From Bacillota bacterium (lineage in GTDB: Bacteria; Bacillota; Clostridia; Christensenellales; Aristaeellaceae), in NCBI GenBank assembly GCA_023411375.1, contig JAEYOW010000044.1, positions 1 to 64,000 on the forward strand: 64,000 nt of DNA. Direction: 5' to 3'. A program made the translations under genes and the position numbers. Positions 42,036 to 51,826 of the stretch are shown here, piece by piece. Positions within the stretch are counted from its first letter, which is position 1. Each line of letters begins with the position of its first letter. The notes beneath the pieces were generated by a model. The model saw only the letters and a list, made by a program, of their open reading frames with translations. It did no database searches and was not told where the DNA came from.

Positions 42036-43259
42036 CTATTCCGCGTCCATGATGGTGATTTGCACTCCGCCGCTGCTCCCGCCACTGTCGGTTTCCTCCG
42101 GCGTTTGAGCGGCGGTCTCCTCCGGCTCCTCGCTGGCAGGCGGTTCCGTCGCGCTTGCGGCAACCTCCTCCGGCGTAACCGCGCCGCGCGCGATGTTCTG
42201 CTCGTCAATCACGCTCTTGCGCTTGACGGGCGTACAGCTTGGACATGGGTCGAGCTTCGCATAAGCTCCGGTTTCCAGCTCGCTGTACTTAAAGCCCGTC
42301 AGGGGGAGGTACTTTTCCTTTACGCTCTTGCAGTTGGCCGTCGCGTGATAGTACTTGCCGCCCTCGGTATTGTAGTAAAGCTCCAGCGAGTCGTCTGGAT
42401 AAGGGAGCATGCGTCCCCTGTCGTCCCAGACAACCACCTTGGTGTTTCTTTTCACGTTTTCCCACAGCCAGCGGATATTCAACCCGTCGTCATTTGCGAC
42501 GCGCGCCGTGCGCACGCAGCCGTGGCTTGCCTTCTGGCCAAGCTGCTCCTCCCACTTGGTAAAGCGCTTGCTGCCGTCGGCCAGGTATACATACGGCACC
42601 TGATGGATCATATCGCCGCCGTTAAAGCGCAGGGCCATGTCGCACATCATGCCCTCGCTGTCGAACTCGCCCACCCAGCTGACGATCAGGTACTCGCCGG
42701 CCGCCGTCTCGTTATAGGGCTGCTCGTCGTTGGGCAGGCCGGTGGAAACCGCGCAGCTCGACCAGTACTTTCCATCAATAAACACATGCAGCTTCTGCGT
42801 CAGCTTGTCGATGACGATGCCGTACTTCTCGTTGGGCGTAACGGTCTTTAGCAGCTTGGTCCTCACATAGCCGCGAATAACGCGGTTGTAGTAATCAAGC
42901 CCTTCGATCAGCGTCCAGCCGTCCTCGTCCTCGCCCAGCACATGCACCGCGGCGGACGCGCCGTTGATAAACCCGCCGAGCTTATCATTGTTCACCTTTT
43001 CGCCGTCCGGCGTAACGCGCGGGTAGATGGCCTCCTTCTCCCCCGCGTCCAGCACGGTAATCGGCCTCATGAGCAGCTCCCAGCAGGCCTCCTCGTCGGT
43101 GATATCGTAAGCGAAATCCTCACCAAACCAGGTTTCGCCCGTTTCATATCCTTCCAGCCACTCCGCGACCGTCTTGGCGGACGCGGCGGCGGGTAGCAGG
43201 GTGAAAAGCAGCAGGGCGGTCAAAAGAGACGATACGATCCTTTGAAGCGTCCTCATCAT
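42036..43259 (-). CDS. Exported YkuD-type L,D-transpeptidase with Cys/His C-terminal module
   Basis: This 407-residue protein has a signal peptide (ending AAASAK) and SH3-like domains (about 60-150). A YkuD catalytic domain (about 155-290) carries the active motif KASHGCVRTARV with the nucleophile Cys. It would form 3-3 peptidoglycan crosslinks or attach proteins to the wall. After the catalytic domain comes YYHATANCKSVKEKYLPLTG with a later DPCPSCTP, an H-x3-C plus C-x2-C arrangement typical of small zinc-binding modules. An acidic Thr/Ser/Glu-rich tail follows. The start at 43259 is 8 nt after GGAGG. The acyl-CoA synthetase gene ends 18 bp upstream, so the two may be co-transcribed. Confidence 0.88.
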   Translation of the reverse strand: MMRTLQRIVSSLLTALLLFTLLPAAASAKTVAEWLEGYETGETWFGEDFAYDITDEEACWELLMRPITVLDAGEKEAIYPRVTPDGEKVNNDKLGGFINGASAAVHVLGEDEDGWTLIEGLDYYNRVIRGYVRTKLLKTVTPNEKYGIVIDKLTQKLHVFIDGKYWSSCAVSTGLPNDEQPYNETAAGEYLIVSWVGEFDSEGMMCDMALRFNGGDMIHQVPYVYLADGSKRFTKWEEQLGQKASHGCVRTARVANDDGLNIRWLWENVKRNTKVVVWDDRGRMLPYPDDSLELYYNTEGGKYYHATANCKSVKEKYLPLTGFKYSELETGAYAKLDPCPSCTPVKRKSVIDEQNIARGAVTPEEVAASATEPPASEEPEETAAQTPEETDSGGSSGGVQITIMDAE

Positions 43260-43277
43260 CTGAAAATCCTCCATTGA

Positions 43278-44951
43278 TTATTGTTGATCCTTCTGCCGAA
43301 GCTCCACGCGGCGGATTTTGCCGCTGATGGTCTTTGGCAGCTCGCTGACAAATTCGATTATGCGCGGGTATTTGTAGGGTGCGGTGGTGTGCTTTACATG
43401 CTCCTGGAGCTCCTTTTTAAGCGCATCGCCGGCCTCCCAGCCGGGCTTAAGCACGATGGTGGCCTTCACCACCTGACCGCGCAGCTCGTCCGGTGCGGCG
43501 GTAATCGCGGTTTCCAGCACGGCGGGATGCTCCAGCAACGCGCTCTCCACCTCAAACGGCCCGATGCGGTAGCCGCTGGACTTGATCACGTCGTCCGCGC
43601 GGCCCACGTACCAGTAGTAGCCCCACTCGTCCCGCCACGCAACATCGCCGGTGTGATAGACGCCGTTATCCCATACGGTTTTGGTAAGCGCCGGGTCCTC
43701 GTAATAGCCGGAGAACATACCGATGGGAAGCGAGTCGTCATCCGTGTGAATGACGATCTCGCCCGTCACGCCGGGCGGGCAACTGTTGCCCTGGTCGTCC
43801 ACCAGGTCCACATCAAAGATGGGGCTGGGTTTGCCCATGCTCCCGGGGCAGGACTTCATGAAAGGGAAGGTTGCCAGCGTCACCACCAGCTCCGTCTGCC
43901 CAAACGCCTCCAAAAGCGGGATATTCGTGCGCTTGAGCCATTCAGCAGCCATGTCCGGATTAAGCGGCTCGCCAGCGACGGCGCAATGCTGAAGCTTGCT
44001 CAGGTCGTAGCCGGCGAAATTCTCCTGCAGCATATAGCGGTACATCGTGGGCGGCGCACAGAACGAGGTGACGCCATATGCCGCCATCTGCCGGAGGATA
44101 TCCTTTGCGATAAAGCGCTCGAAATCATACACAAACACGGCGCTGCCCGTCAGCCACTGCCCGTATAGCTTTCCCCACACGCTTTTTGCCCAGCCCGTCT
44201 CGCTGATGGTGAAATGCAGCCCGCCATCGACGCATTGCTGCCAGTACAGGCTGGTCACGATATGGCCAAGCGGATAGTAGTGATCATGCGTGACCATTTT
44301 GGGCATGCCCGTGGTTCCGCTTGTAAAGTACAAAAGCAGCAGGTCGTGGTTATGCGGATAGGCCTCGCCCTCCGGCTTTTGCCACACGGCGCTTTGCGCG
44401 GGCATTTCCCGCTCATAGCTGTGGAAGCCCTCGCGCTCGCCCTGAAGCACCATTACGTTTTTCAGGCTTTCGCACTTTTGCATGGCAACCTCAGCGGATT
44501 TAAGGACACCCTCGTCCTTATGTGAAATCACCATCATCTGAATTCTGGCGGCGTCCACACGGTAAAGCACGTCCTTCTCGGTAAGCAGGTGCGTGGCGGG
44601 CACGGCGACCGCGCCCAGCTTGTGCAGCGCCATGATAATGGGCCAGAATTGCAGATGGCGGCGCAATATGAGCATGACCTTATCGCCCTTTTTGACGCCG
44701 AGGCCGCGAAACAGGTTCGCGGCGCGGTCGCTTTCCGCCTTAAGCTCCCCAAAGGTATAACGAACGCACGCGCCCGTTTCATCCGTCCACAGCACGGCAA
44801 GGCGTTCCGGTTCGGCCTGGGCAATCCGGTCCGCCACGTCGTAGGCGAAGTTGAAGCTCTCCGGGCGGGTAATGCGGAATTTCTTGTTGAAATCGTCATA
44901 GGTGGCGTATTCGGTGGGGCAGTTCAGGTAATCGTAACAAATTGGTTTCAT
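43278..44951 (-). CDS. AMP-dependent acyl-CoA synthetase (medium-chain type)
   Basis: This 557-residue adenylate-forming enzyme activates a carboxylic acid to its CoA thioester. The adenylation motifs are YFTSGTTGMPKMV (P-loop-like, about 211), the VAGEP/FGQTE region, and YHTGDVAWRDEWGYYWYVGR with DDVIKSSGYRIGPFEVE (A7-A8). The catalytic Lys is in KTISGKIRR near the C-terminus. The overall pattern is closest to ACSM or medium-chain/benzoate-type ligases rather than acetyl-CoA synthetase. Its ATG overlaps the stop of the HTH-cupin gene by one base (TAATG), so regulator and enzyme are translationally coupled. Confidence 0.92.
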   Translation of the reverse strand: MKPICYDYLNCPTEYATYDDFNKKFRITRPESFNFAYDVADRIAQAEPERLAVLWTDETGACVRYTFGELKAESDRAANLFRGLGVKKGDKVMLILRRHLQFWPIIMALHKLGAVAVPATHLLTEKDVLYRVDAARIQMMVISHKDEGVLKSAEVAMQKCESLKNVMVLQGEREGFHSYEREMPAQSAVWQKPEGEAYPHNHDLLLLYFTSGTTGMPKMVTHDHYYPLGHIVTSLYWQQCVDGGLHFTISETGWAKSVWGKLYGQWLTGSAVFVYDFERFIAKDILRQMAAYGVTSFCAPPTMYRYMLQENFAGYDLSKLQHCAVAGEPLNPDMAAEWLKRTNIPLLEAFGQTELVVTLATFPFMKSCPGSMGKPSPIFDVDLVDDQGNSCPPGVTGEIVIHTDDDSLPIGMFSGYYEDPALTKTVWDNGVYHTGDVAWRDEWGYYWYVGRADDVIKSSGYRIGPFEVESALLEHPAVLETAITAAPDELRGQVVKATIVLKPGWEAGDALKKELQEHVKHTTAPYKYPRIIEFVSELPKTISGKIRRVELRQKDQQ

Positions 44952-45529
44952 TAAGCCCTTGCCCCCTCTTTGACGACGACCGCAATGAAGCGGCAGTCCC
45001 CCTCCACGGCATACATGACGTGGGGCAGCGCGCTATCGTAATACAGGCTGTCGCCCTCTTTCAGATACAGCTCGTTTCCGCCCAGCACGATTTTGAGCGT
45101 ACCCTCCAGCACATAGTCGAATTCCTGCCCCTCGTGGCTGTGGGCCTGCTTGAAGGCGCCGGGCTCGTCCTGGCGGACGGTGACGATAAACGGCTCGGCC
45201 AGCTTATCGCGGAAGTTGTGGGCAAGGTGATGGTACTCGTACTGCTGGCGGCGGTTGAACTTGAGGCCGTGGCCCTTTCGGGTGAGGATATAGCCGTGAA
45301 GCTTGGGGCTTTCGCCCGTCAGCAGGTCGCTGATATCCACGCCGAGCACCTCGGCAATGTTAAACAAGTGGGAAAAGGAAAAGTCCCGCGTACCCGTTTC
45401 ATAAGCCTCGTACTCTTCCTGTTCGATGCCGGCGCGCCTTGCCACCTCGGCAGCGGACAGGTCCGCGATGTCGCGCAGGTCGCGGATGCGCAGCGCGATC
45501 AACTGGATTTGCTCAGCGTTTTCTGCCAT
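44951..45529 (-). CDS. HTH-cupin transcriptional regulator
   Basis: This 192-residue regulator has an XRE-family HTH (residues about 10-65, with LSAAEVARRAGIEQEEYEAYE) and a C-terminal cupin domain (about 115-190). The latter contains the HSHEGQEFDYVLEG motif, in which His and Glu could bind a metal or small ligand. In many bacteria and archaea this type is found directly before an acyl-CoA synthetase gene, as here. It presumably senses a carboxylate or its CoA ester and regulates the downstream enzyme (inference). The ATG at 45529 has GGGAGGG upstream. Confidence 0.9.
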   Translation of the reverse strand: MAENAEQIQLIALRIRDLRDIADLSAAEVARRAGIEQEEYEAYETGTRDFSFSHLFNIAEVLGVDISDLLTGESPKLHGYILTRKGHGLKFNRRQQYEYHHLAHNFRDKLAEPFIVTVRQDEPGAFKQAHSHEGQEFDYVLEGTLKIVLGGNELYLKEGDSLYYDSALPHVMYAVEGDCRFIAVVVKEGARA

Positions 45530-45680
45530 GGAAAACCCTCCCTGCGGTGTTTGCTCACACCCTCTATTTCAATGAAGTTATACAAATGCAGCATATCATG
45601 GGGCGGTTTATGTGTCAAGAATTGGCGAAAGGTTTTACAGGGCTTGGGGCGGCCGTACGAGGCGGCGAAAAATAACAAAA

Positions 45681-45716
45681 GCGCCCTCCTTTCCGCCGCG
45701 GCGGAAAGGAGGGCGC
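45681..45716 (-). terminator. Terminator of the HAD phosphatase gene
   Basis: A perfect 17-bp stem (45681-45697 with 45700-45716) is followed on the minus strand by TTTTGTTATTTTT. Confidence 0.88.
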
Positions 45717-45758
45717 GCAATCATGAAGGGAGGCTTGCCGGTTGAAATGCCATTTTCC

Positions 45759-46580
45759 TTACGGAGCGATATCTCCAACGCCGTTTAGCACGTATTTGGG
45801 GCGGTAGGGGAATTTGCGCATCTCGTGCTCGTTGGTCACGCCGCTTAATACCAATACGGTATCGATGCCGCTTTCCATACCGGCGATGATGTCCGTATCC
45901 ATCCGGTCGCCGATAATCGCCGTTTCTTCGCTTTGGGCGCCCAGACGGCGCAGGCCATGGCGCATCATCAGCGGGTTGGGCTTGCCGACGAAATAGGCGC
46001 TCCGGCCGGTCGCGATCTCAATGGGCGCCATCAGCGCCTTGCACGCCGGGGCGATGCCGCCCTCGATGGGGCCCGTCAGGTCCGGGTTGGTGCCGATCAG
46101 CTTCGCGCCCGCGCGCACCAGCGCCACCGCGCGCTCGATCTTCTCGTAGCTGTAGGCATGCGTTTCGCCAAGCACCACATAATCGGGATTGACCTCGTTC
46201 ATGGTAAAGCCCGCGTCATACAGCGCGCCAACAAGCCCCGGTTCGCCAATCACATAGGCGCTGCCGCCCGGGCACTGGCTTCGCAGGAAGCTCGCCGTAG
46301 CGAGCGCGCTGGTGTAGAAGTGGCTTTCGTCCACATCCAGGCCAAGGCGCTCCAGCTTCTGCTGCAATTCTCTCGGGGCCCGCTCGCTGGAATTGGTCAA
46401 AAACAGAAAATTCTTGTTTTCACGCTTCAAAAATTCAACAAATTCCGTTACGCCGGGCAGAAGCATGTTGCCGTGGTAGATCACGCCGTCCATGTCGCAG
46501 ATGAAGCCCTTTTTCTGCCGGAGATATTCCATGGTATATTTGTTTGGCTCAAACACGTCGGATTTTTCCTTTGCTGCCAT
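45759..46580 (-). CDS. HAD-IIA family phosphatase (NagD-like)
   Basis: This 273-residue haloacid-dehalogenase hydrolase of subfamily IIA has motif I DMDGVIYHG (nucleophile Asp), motif II LTNSS, a C2a cap domain in the middle, motif III KPNPLMMRH (Lys) and motif IV GDRMDTDI. It resembles NagD/PNPase/AraL enzymes, which dephosphorylate small sugar or nucleotide phosphates as housecleaning or sugar-phosphate-stress enzymes. The substrate is not clear. The ATG at 46580 follows GAGGTGGAGTAA. It is monocistronic, with a strong terminator behind it and the purine transporter divergently placed beyond it. Confidence 0.92.
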   Translation of the reverse strand: MAAKEKSDVFEPNKYTMEYLRQKKGFICDMDGVIYHGNMLLPGVTEFVEFLKRENKNFLFLTNSSERAPRELQQKLERLGLDVDESHFYTSALATASFLRSQCPGGSAYVIGEPGLVGALYDAGFTMNEVNPDYVVLGETHAYSYEKIERAVALVRAGAKLIGTNPDLTGPIEGGIAPACKALMAPIEIATGRSAYFVGKPNPLMMRHGLRRLGAQSEETAIIGDRMDTDIIAGMESGIDTVLVLSGVTNEHEMRKFPYRPKYVLNGVGDIAP

Positions 46581-46773
46581 TTACTCCACCTCGTTTTCTC
46601 TGCCGGGAACCGCCGTCCCCCCTCACAGTATACCATAGTATCCCATCCCGGCAAAGCATTTCCGCCTTTTTATTTAAGCATTCGCGCACGATTTGCCGCT
46701 TTGGGAATATTTTAACAAATTAATTTCTTTTTTGGGTATTTCGGGAAATGTACTTTCTTTGTATCATTTTTTC

Positions 46774-46782
46774 TGCTATAAT
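46774..46782 (+). promoter_or_regulatory. Extended -10 promoter of the nucleoside transporter
   Basis: TGCTATAAT (46774-46782) forms an extended -10 element about 48 nt before the binding protein gene. The -35 region is weak. A small CGTGC/GCACG hairpin sits in the short leader. No purine riboswitch core is visible. Confidence 0.6.
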
Positions 46783-46829
46783 CATGTCGTGCTATCTCGC
46801 ACGTTAAAAATGCAAGGAGGAACCAATCA

Positions 46830-47888
46830 ATGAAAAAGGTTATTGCTACCCTTTTGGCTTTGGTCCTGACCCTGTGCCTGGGCGTTAGCGCGCTTGCCGA
46901 GGGCATTACCTACGCGCTGGTAACCGACGTTGGCAACATCGACGACCAGAGCTTCAACCAGGGTACCTGGGAAGGCCTCGTCGCCTTTGCGACGGAAAAG
47001 GGTCTTGCTGAAGGCACTGATTACGCGTACTACCGTCCGTCCGAGGACAGCGATGACGCCCGCGTGGAAGCGATCACCGCTGCCGCTGAAAACGGCGCCA
47101 AGGTTGTTGTGCTTCCCGGCTTCCTTTTTGACGCCGCCATCCTGACGGCCGCCGAAAAGTTCCCGGAGGTCAACTTCATCGGCCTCGACCTCAACACCAC
47201 CGAGTTCCCCGCCAATGTCACCAACATCAAGTTCCAGGAAGAAATCGCAGGTTACCTTGCCGGTTATGCCGTGGTGAAGGACGGCTACACCAAGCTGGGT
47301 TTCTTGGGCGGCATTGACGTTCCCCCGGTTATCCGCTATGGCTTTGGTTTCGTCCAGGGCGCCGAAGCGGCCGCCAAGGAACTGGGCGTCACCGTTGATG
47401 TGAAGTACTGGTATTCCGGCTCCTTCGCGCCTAACGACGATATCAAGTCCAAGATGGACAGCTGGTACGCGGACGGCACCGAGGTTGTCTTTGCGTGCGG
47501 CGGCGGCATCCTCTACAGCGCTCTGGCGGCTGCCGAGGCGGCTGACGGCAAAGTGGTCGGCGTGGACAGCGATCAGGGCCACATCGACGCTCGTATCATC
47601 ACCTCCGCGTTTAAGCTTCTTAACCCCGCCACCAAGCTGGTGCTGGAAAAGATCGACGCCAATGGCGGCGTTATGCCTGAGGATGTCAGCGGCAAGCTGA
47701 TCAGCATGGGCATCAACGAGGGCGCTGTGGGCATTCCGACCGCCGAGGCGAGCTGGCGCTTTAACAAGTTTACCGTTGACGAATACAACGCGATTTATGA
47801 GCAGATCAAGAGCGGCGCGATCGTTGTGAGCGACGATATCGAAAATCAGCCTGCTGTTGAGAGCGTGACCGTGGATTACCAGAACTAA
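46830..47888 (+). CDS. BMP/PnrA-type purine nucleoside-binding protein
   Basis: This 352-residue solute-binding protein of the BMP family (PnrA/Med) has a signal peptide ending ALAEG. The diagnostic N-terminal segment is ITYALVTDVGNIDDQSFNQG, where an Asp and Phe contact the nucleoside. Further blocks are VVVLPGFLFDAAI and VFACGGGILYSALAAAE, and the acidic VGVDSDQGHI segment of the ribose site. It feeds the ATPase and two permeases downstream. The signal peptide has no canonical lipobox (TLCLG lacks a small residue before the Cys). The ATG at 46830 follows AAGGAGG. An intercistronic terminator separates it from the ATPase gene. Confidence 0.93.
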   Translation: MKKVIATLLALVLTLCLGVSALAEGITYALVTDVGNIDDQSFNQGTWEGLVAFATEKGLAEGTDYAYYRPSEDSDDARVEAITAAAENGAKVVVLPGFLFDAAILTAAEKFPEVNFIGLDLNTTEFPANVTNIKFQEEIAGYLAGYAVVKDGYTKLGFLGGIDVPPVIRYGFGFVQGAEAAAKELGVTVDVKYWYSGSFAPNDDIKSKMDSWYADGTEVVFACGGGILYSALAAAEAADGKVVGVDSDQGHIDARIITSAFKLLNPATKLVLEKIDANGGVMPEDVSGKLISMGINEGAVGIPTAEASWRFNKFTVDEYNAIYEQIKSGAIVVSDDIENQPAVESVTVDYQN

Positions 47889-47928
47889 TTCCACCGTCCG
47901 TCTAACGCGGCAAATCAACCAACGCAGC

Positions 47929-47967
47929 GAGGCCGGGCGGGCAACCGTCCGGCCTCTTGCCCTTTTT
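47929..47967 (+). terminator. Attenuating terminator between binding protein and ATPase genes
   Basis: GAGGCCGG (47929-47936) pairs with CCGGCCTC (47949-47956) with an inner partial stem, and is followed by TTGCCCTTTTT. Partial read-through would give more binding protein than membrane components. Confidence 0.75.
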
Positions 47968-48004
47968 GACCGTATATCAACGCCACCGATAAGGGGAACT
48001 GCAA

Positions 48005-49548
<1,544 letters not shown>

Positions 49549-49552
<4 letters not shown>

Positions 49553-50748
49553 AAACAAGACATTCAGGTACCAAGGCCATGGGCGGTTTTATAAGCTGCC
49601 TGGCCTCGCTTCTGTCTATCGCTGTGGGCCTGCTGGTCGGCCTGGCGGTGTTGTTTTCCCTCAACGCCCCCTATGCCCTGGTTGGCTTCAACCGCATTCT
49701 CACCACGGGCGTAGCAAGCCTGGAAAAGCTGGCGAAGGTGCTCTATCAGGCCGCTCCTCTGATGCTTTGCGGCCTTTCCGTCGGCTTTGCATTTAAAACG
49801 GGTCTGTTTAATATTGGCGCCTCGGGACAGTACACGTTGGGCGCGTTCTGCGCCCTCACCGCCAGCATTCAGCTGCAGCTACCATGGTATCTTGCGCTGA
49901 TTTTCGCGATGATCGGCGGCGCGGTTTGGGGCGCGATTCCCGGCATCTGCAAGGCGCTGTGGAACGTTAACGAGGTGATTACCTCCATCATGTTCAACTG
50001 GATTGGTATGTTCGCCGTCAATATGGCGATTACCAACATGCCCATGATGCTGGCCAACGCTTGGGGCAAGAGCAGCATCAAGGACCGCACCGCCGCGCTG
50101 AAAGACGCAAATCAAAGCGCGATTCTACCAAAGCTGGGCCTTGACGAGCTGATGAACAGCAACTATATCAATATCGGCATTTTCATTGCTATTGGCGTGG
50201 CGATTCTGATGTGGATTGTATTGCAGAAAACGACCTTTGGCTACGAGCTCAAGGCATGCGGCCATAACCGCAGCGCCAGCCAGTACGCGGGTATTAACGC
50301 CAAACGTAACATTATTCTCAGCATGGTGGTTGCGGGCGCGCTTTCCGGCCTTGCGGGCGGCGTTTACTATTTGAGCGGCACGGGCCAATACACGCTGGTT
50401 AAAGTACTGTTGCCCATGGGCTTCAACGGTATTCCCGTAGCCCTGCTGGCCAGCAGCCATCCATTGGGGACCATTTTCAGCGCGCTTTTCATCAGCTATA
50501 TACAGGTTGGCGGCGACGCGCTACAACCCTATTTTATCAAGGAAAACATCGATATTATCATCTCCGCGATCATCTACCTGAGTGCGTTCGCACTTTTGAT
50601 GAAGGAGATGATCGGGCGGCTGATTTTGCGCAAATCCAACAACAAGTTGGAGGATGATCCGGAAGCCCTTCCCGCAGCGGAAACATCGCTGGCTGAGAAC
50701 GAACCGCTTGAAACGGCACAGGTCACAAAGGAGGGTGATGAAGCATGA
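49549..50748 (+). CDS. Nucleoside ABC transporter permease 1 (YufP type)
   Basis: This 399-residue branched-chain-amino-acid-like permease has about eight to nine transmembrane segments. The conserved segments GLFNIGASGQYTLGAF and KACGHNRSASQYAGINAKRN are diagnostic of the nucleoside/ribose branch. The C-terminal tail is acidic and hydrophilic, longer than usual. It partners with the second permease, whose start overlaps its stop by 4 nt. Together with the two-domain ATPase and the BMP protein it forms a complete purine nucleoside importer. Confidence 0.93.
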
Positions 50749-51728
50749 TTCTGGCTGATATTCTAAGCGCAACCATCCTCTTTGCCGTGCCGCTCCTTCT
50801 GGTGGCGCTGGGCGGCATGTTCTCCGAACGTAGCGGTATTATCAACATTGCCTTGGAAGGCATCATGGTGGTCGGCGCGCTGTGCGGCTGCCTGTTCCTG
50901 CGTTATACGGAGGACGCGGGCTTTGGCGCGAGCGCTCCGCAGCTTTATATGCTGCTTGCGATGCTGATTGCCGGTGTCTCCGGCATCCTCTTCAGCATGC
51001 TGCTGGCGTTTGCCTCCATCAAGCTGAAGGCCGACCAGACCATCGGCGGCACGGCGCTTAACATGCTTGCGCCCGCGCTGGCGGTCGTTATCACCTGGAC
51101 GGTACAGGGGCAGGCTCAGACGACGATCCTGATTCCGAAATGGATTCGTATTACTCAGGAGAGTCTGGGGCTTGCGACAACGGATGACTTTTTCTCCCGC
51201 TTGATCTTTAAATCCTTATATCTGACGACGCCCGCCGCCGTTTTGCTGCTGATTGTTTCCGCGGTATTTCTGTACAAAACAAAGCGCGGTCTCAGACTTC
51301 GCGCCTGCGGCGAGCATCCCCAGGCGGCAGACAGCGTAGGCGTAAACGTGTACCGCATGCGCTATCTGGGCGTGGCAATTTCCGGCTTCCTTGGCGGTAT
51401 CGGCGGTCTGGCGTTTACGGTGGCCGCCGGCAGCGGTTTCCAAAGCACTGTGGCCGGTTACGGCTTCCTCGCCCTGGCGGTGATGATCTTTGGTAACTGG
51501 AAGCCGCTGAACATTCTTGGCGCTTCGCTGTTCTTCGCGTTCTTTAAAATTCTCGCCTCCTACAGCGACATGATTCCCTTCCTGCCGAAGTTCGAAAACG
51601 TTAAGGGCAGCGAGTACATCTACCTAATGCTCCCTTATCTGGTGACGATGATCGTGCTGATCCTGACCAGCAAAAAGAGCCGCGCGCCCAAGGCCGAAGG
51701 CGTACCCTACGACAAGGGCGGACGGTAA
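50745..51728 (+). CDS. Nucleoside ABC transporter permease 2 (YufQ type)
   Basis: This 327-residue second permease of the nucleoside importer has about eight transmembrane segments. The segment ERSGIINIALEGIMVVGA is the counterpart of NIGxEG in this family, and RACGEHPQAADSVGVNVYRM corresponds to the cytoplasmic coupling loop. The C-terminus is a short basic/acidic tail. Its ATG at 50745 overlaps the previous gene and GGAGGG lies upstream. A strong terminator follows about 40 nt after the stop, so this is the last gene of the four-gene operon. Confidence 0.93.
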   Translation: MILADILSATILFAVPLLLVALGGMFSERSGIINIALEGIMVVGALCGCLFLRYTEDAGFGASAPQLYMLLAMLIAGVSGILFSMLLAFASIKLKADQTIGGTALNMLAPALAVVITWTVQGQAQTTILIPKWIRITQESLGLATTDDFFSRLIFKSLYLTTPAAVLLLIVSAVFLYKTKRGLRLRACGEHPQAADSVGVNVYRMRYLGVAISGFLGGIGGLAFTVAAGSGFQSTVAGYGFLALAVMIFGNWKPLNILGASLFFAFFKILASYSDMIPFLPKFENVKGSEYIYLMLPYLVTMIVLILTSKKSRAPKAEGVPYDKGGR

Positions 51729-51769
51729 CTGGGAATTTGGGGTTGGGTGCGATGTTGCCTGTACCGGCA

Positions 51770-51806
51770 AAGCGCCCCGCATCACAGTGATGCGGGGCGC
51801 TTTTGT
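51770..51806. terminator. Bidirectional terminator after the nucleoside transporter operon
   Basis: AAGCGCCCCGCATCA (51770-51784) pairs with TGATGCGGGGCGCTT (51788-51802), loop CAG, followed by TTTGT. It also serves the convergent LCP gene. Confidence 0.9.
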
Positions 51807-51826
51807 AATGCCTATGCTTGCGGCCT

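Noticed and set aside
46640..46829. Purine riboswitch before the nucleoside transporter
   Set aside because: The conserved junction sequences of the purine aptamer are absent. Only a small hairpin and an extended -10 are visible.
46827..47918. Long minus-strand frame opposite the BMP binding protein gene
   Set aside because: It is an antisense shadow of a clear gene with motifs and a ribosome binding site on the other strand.
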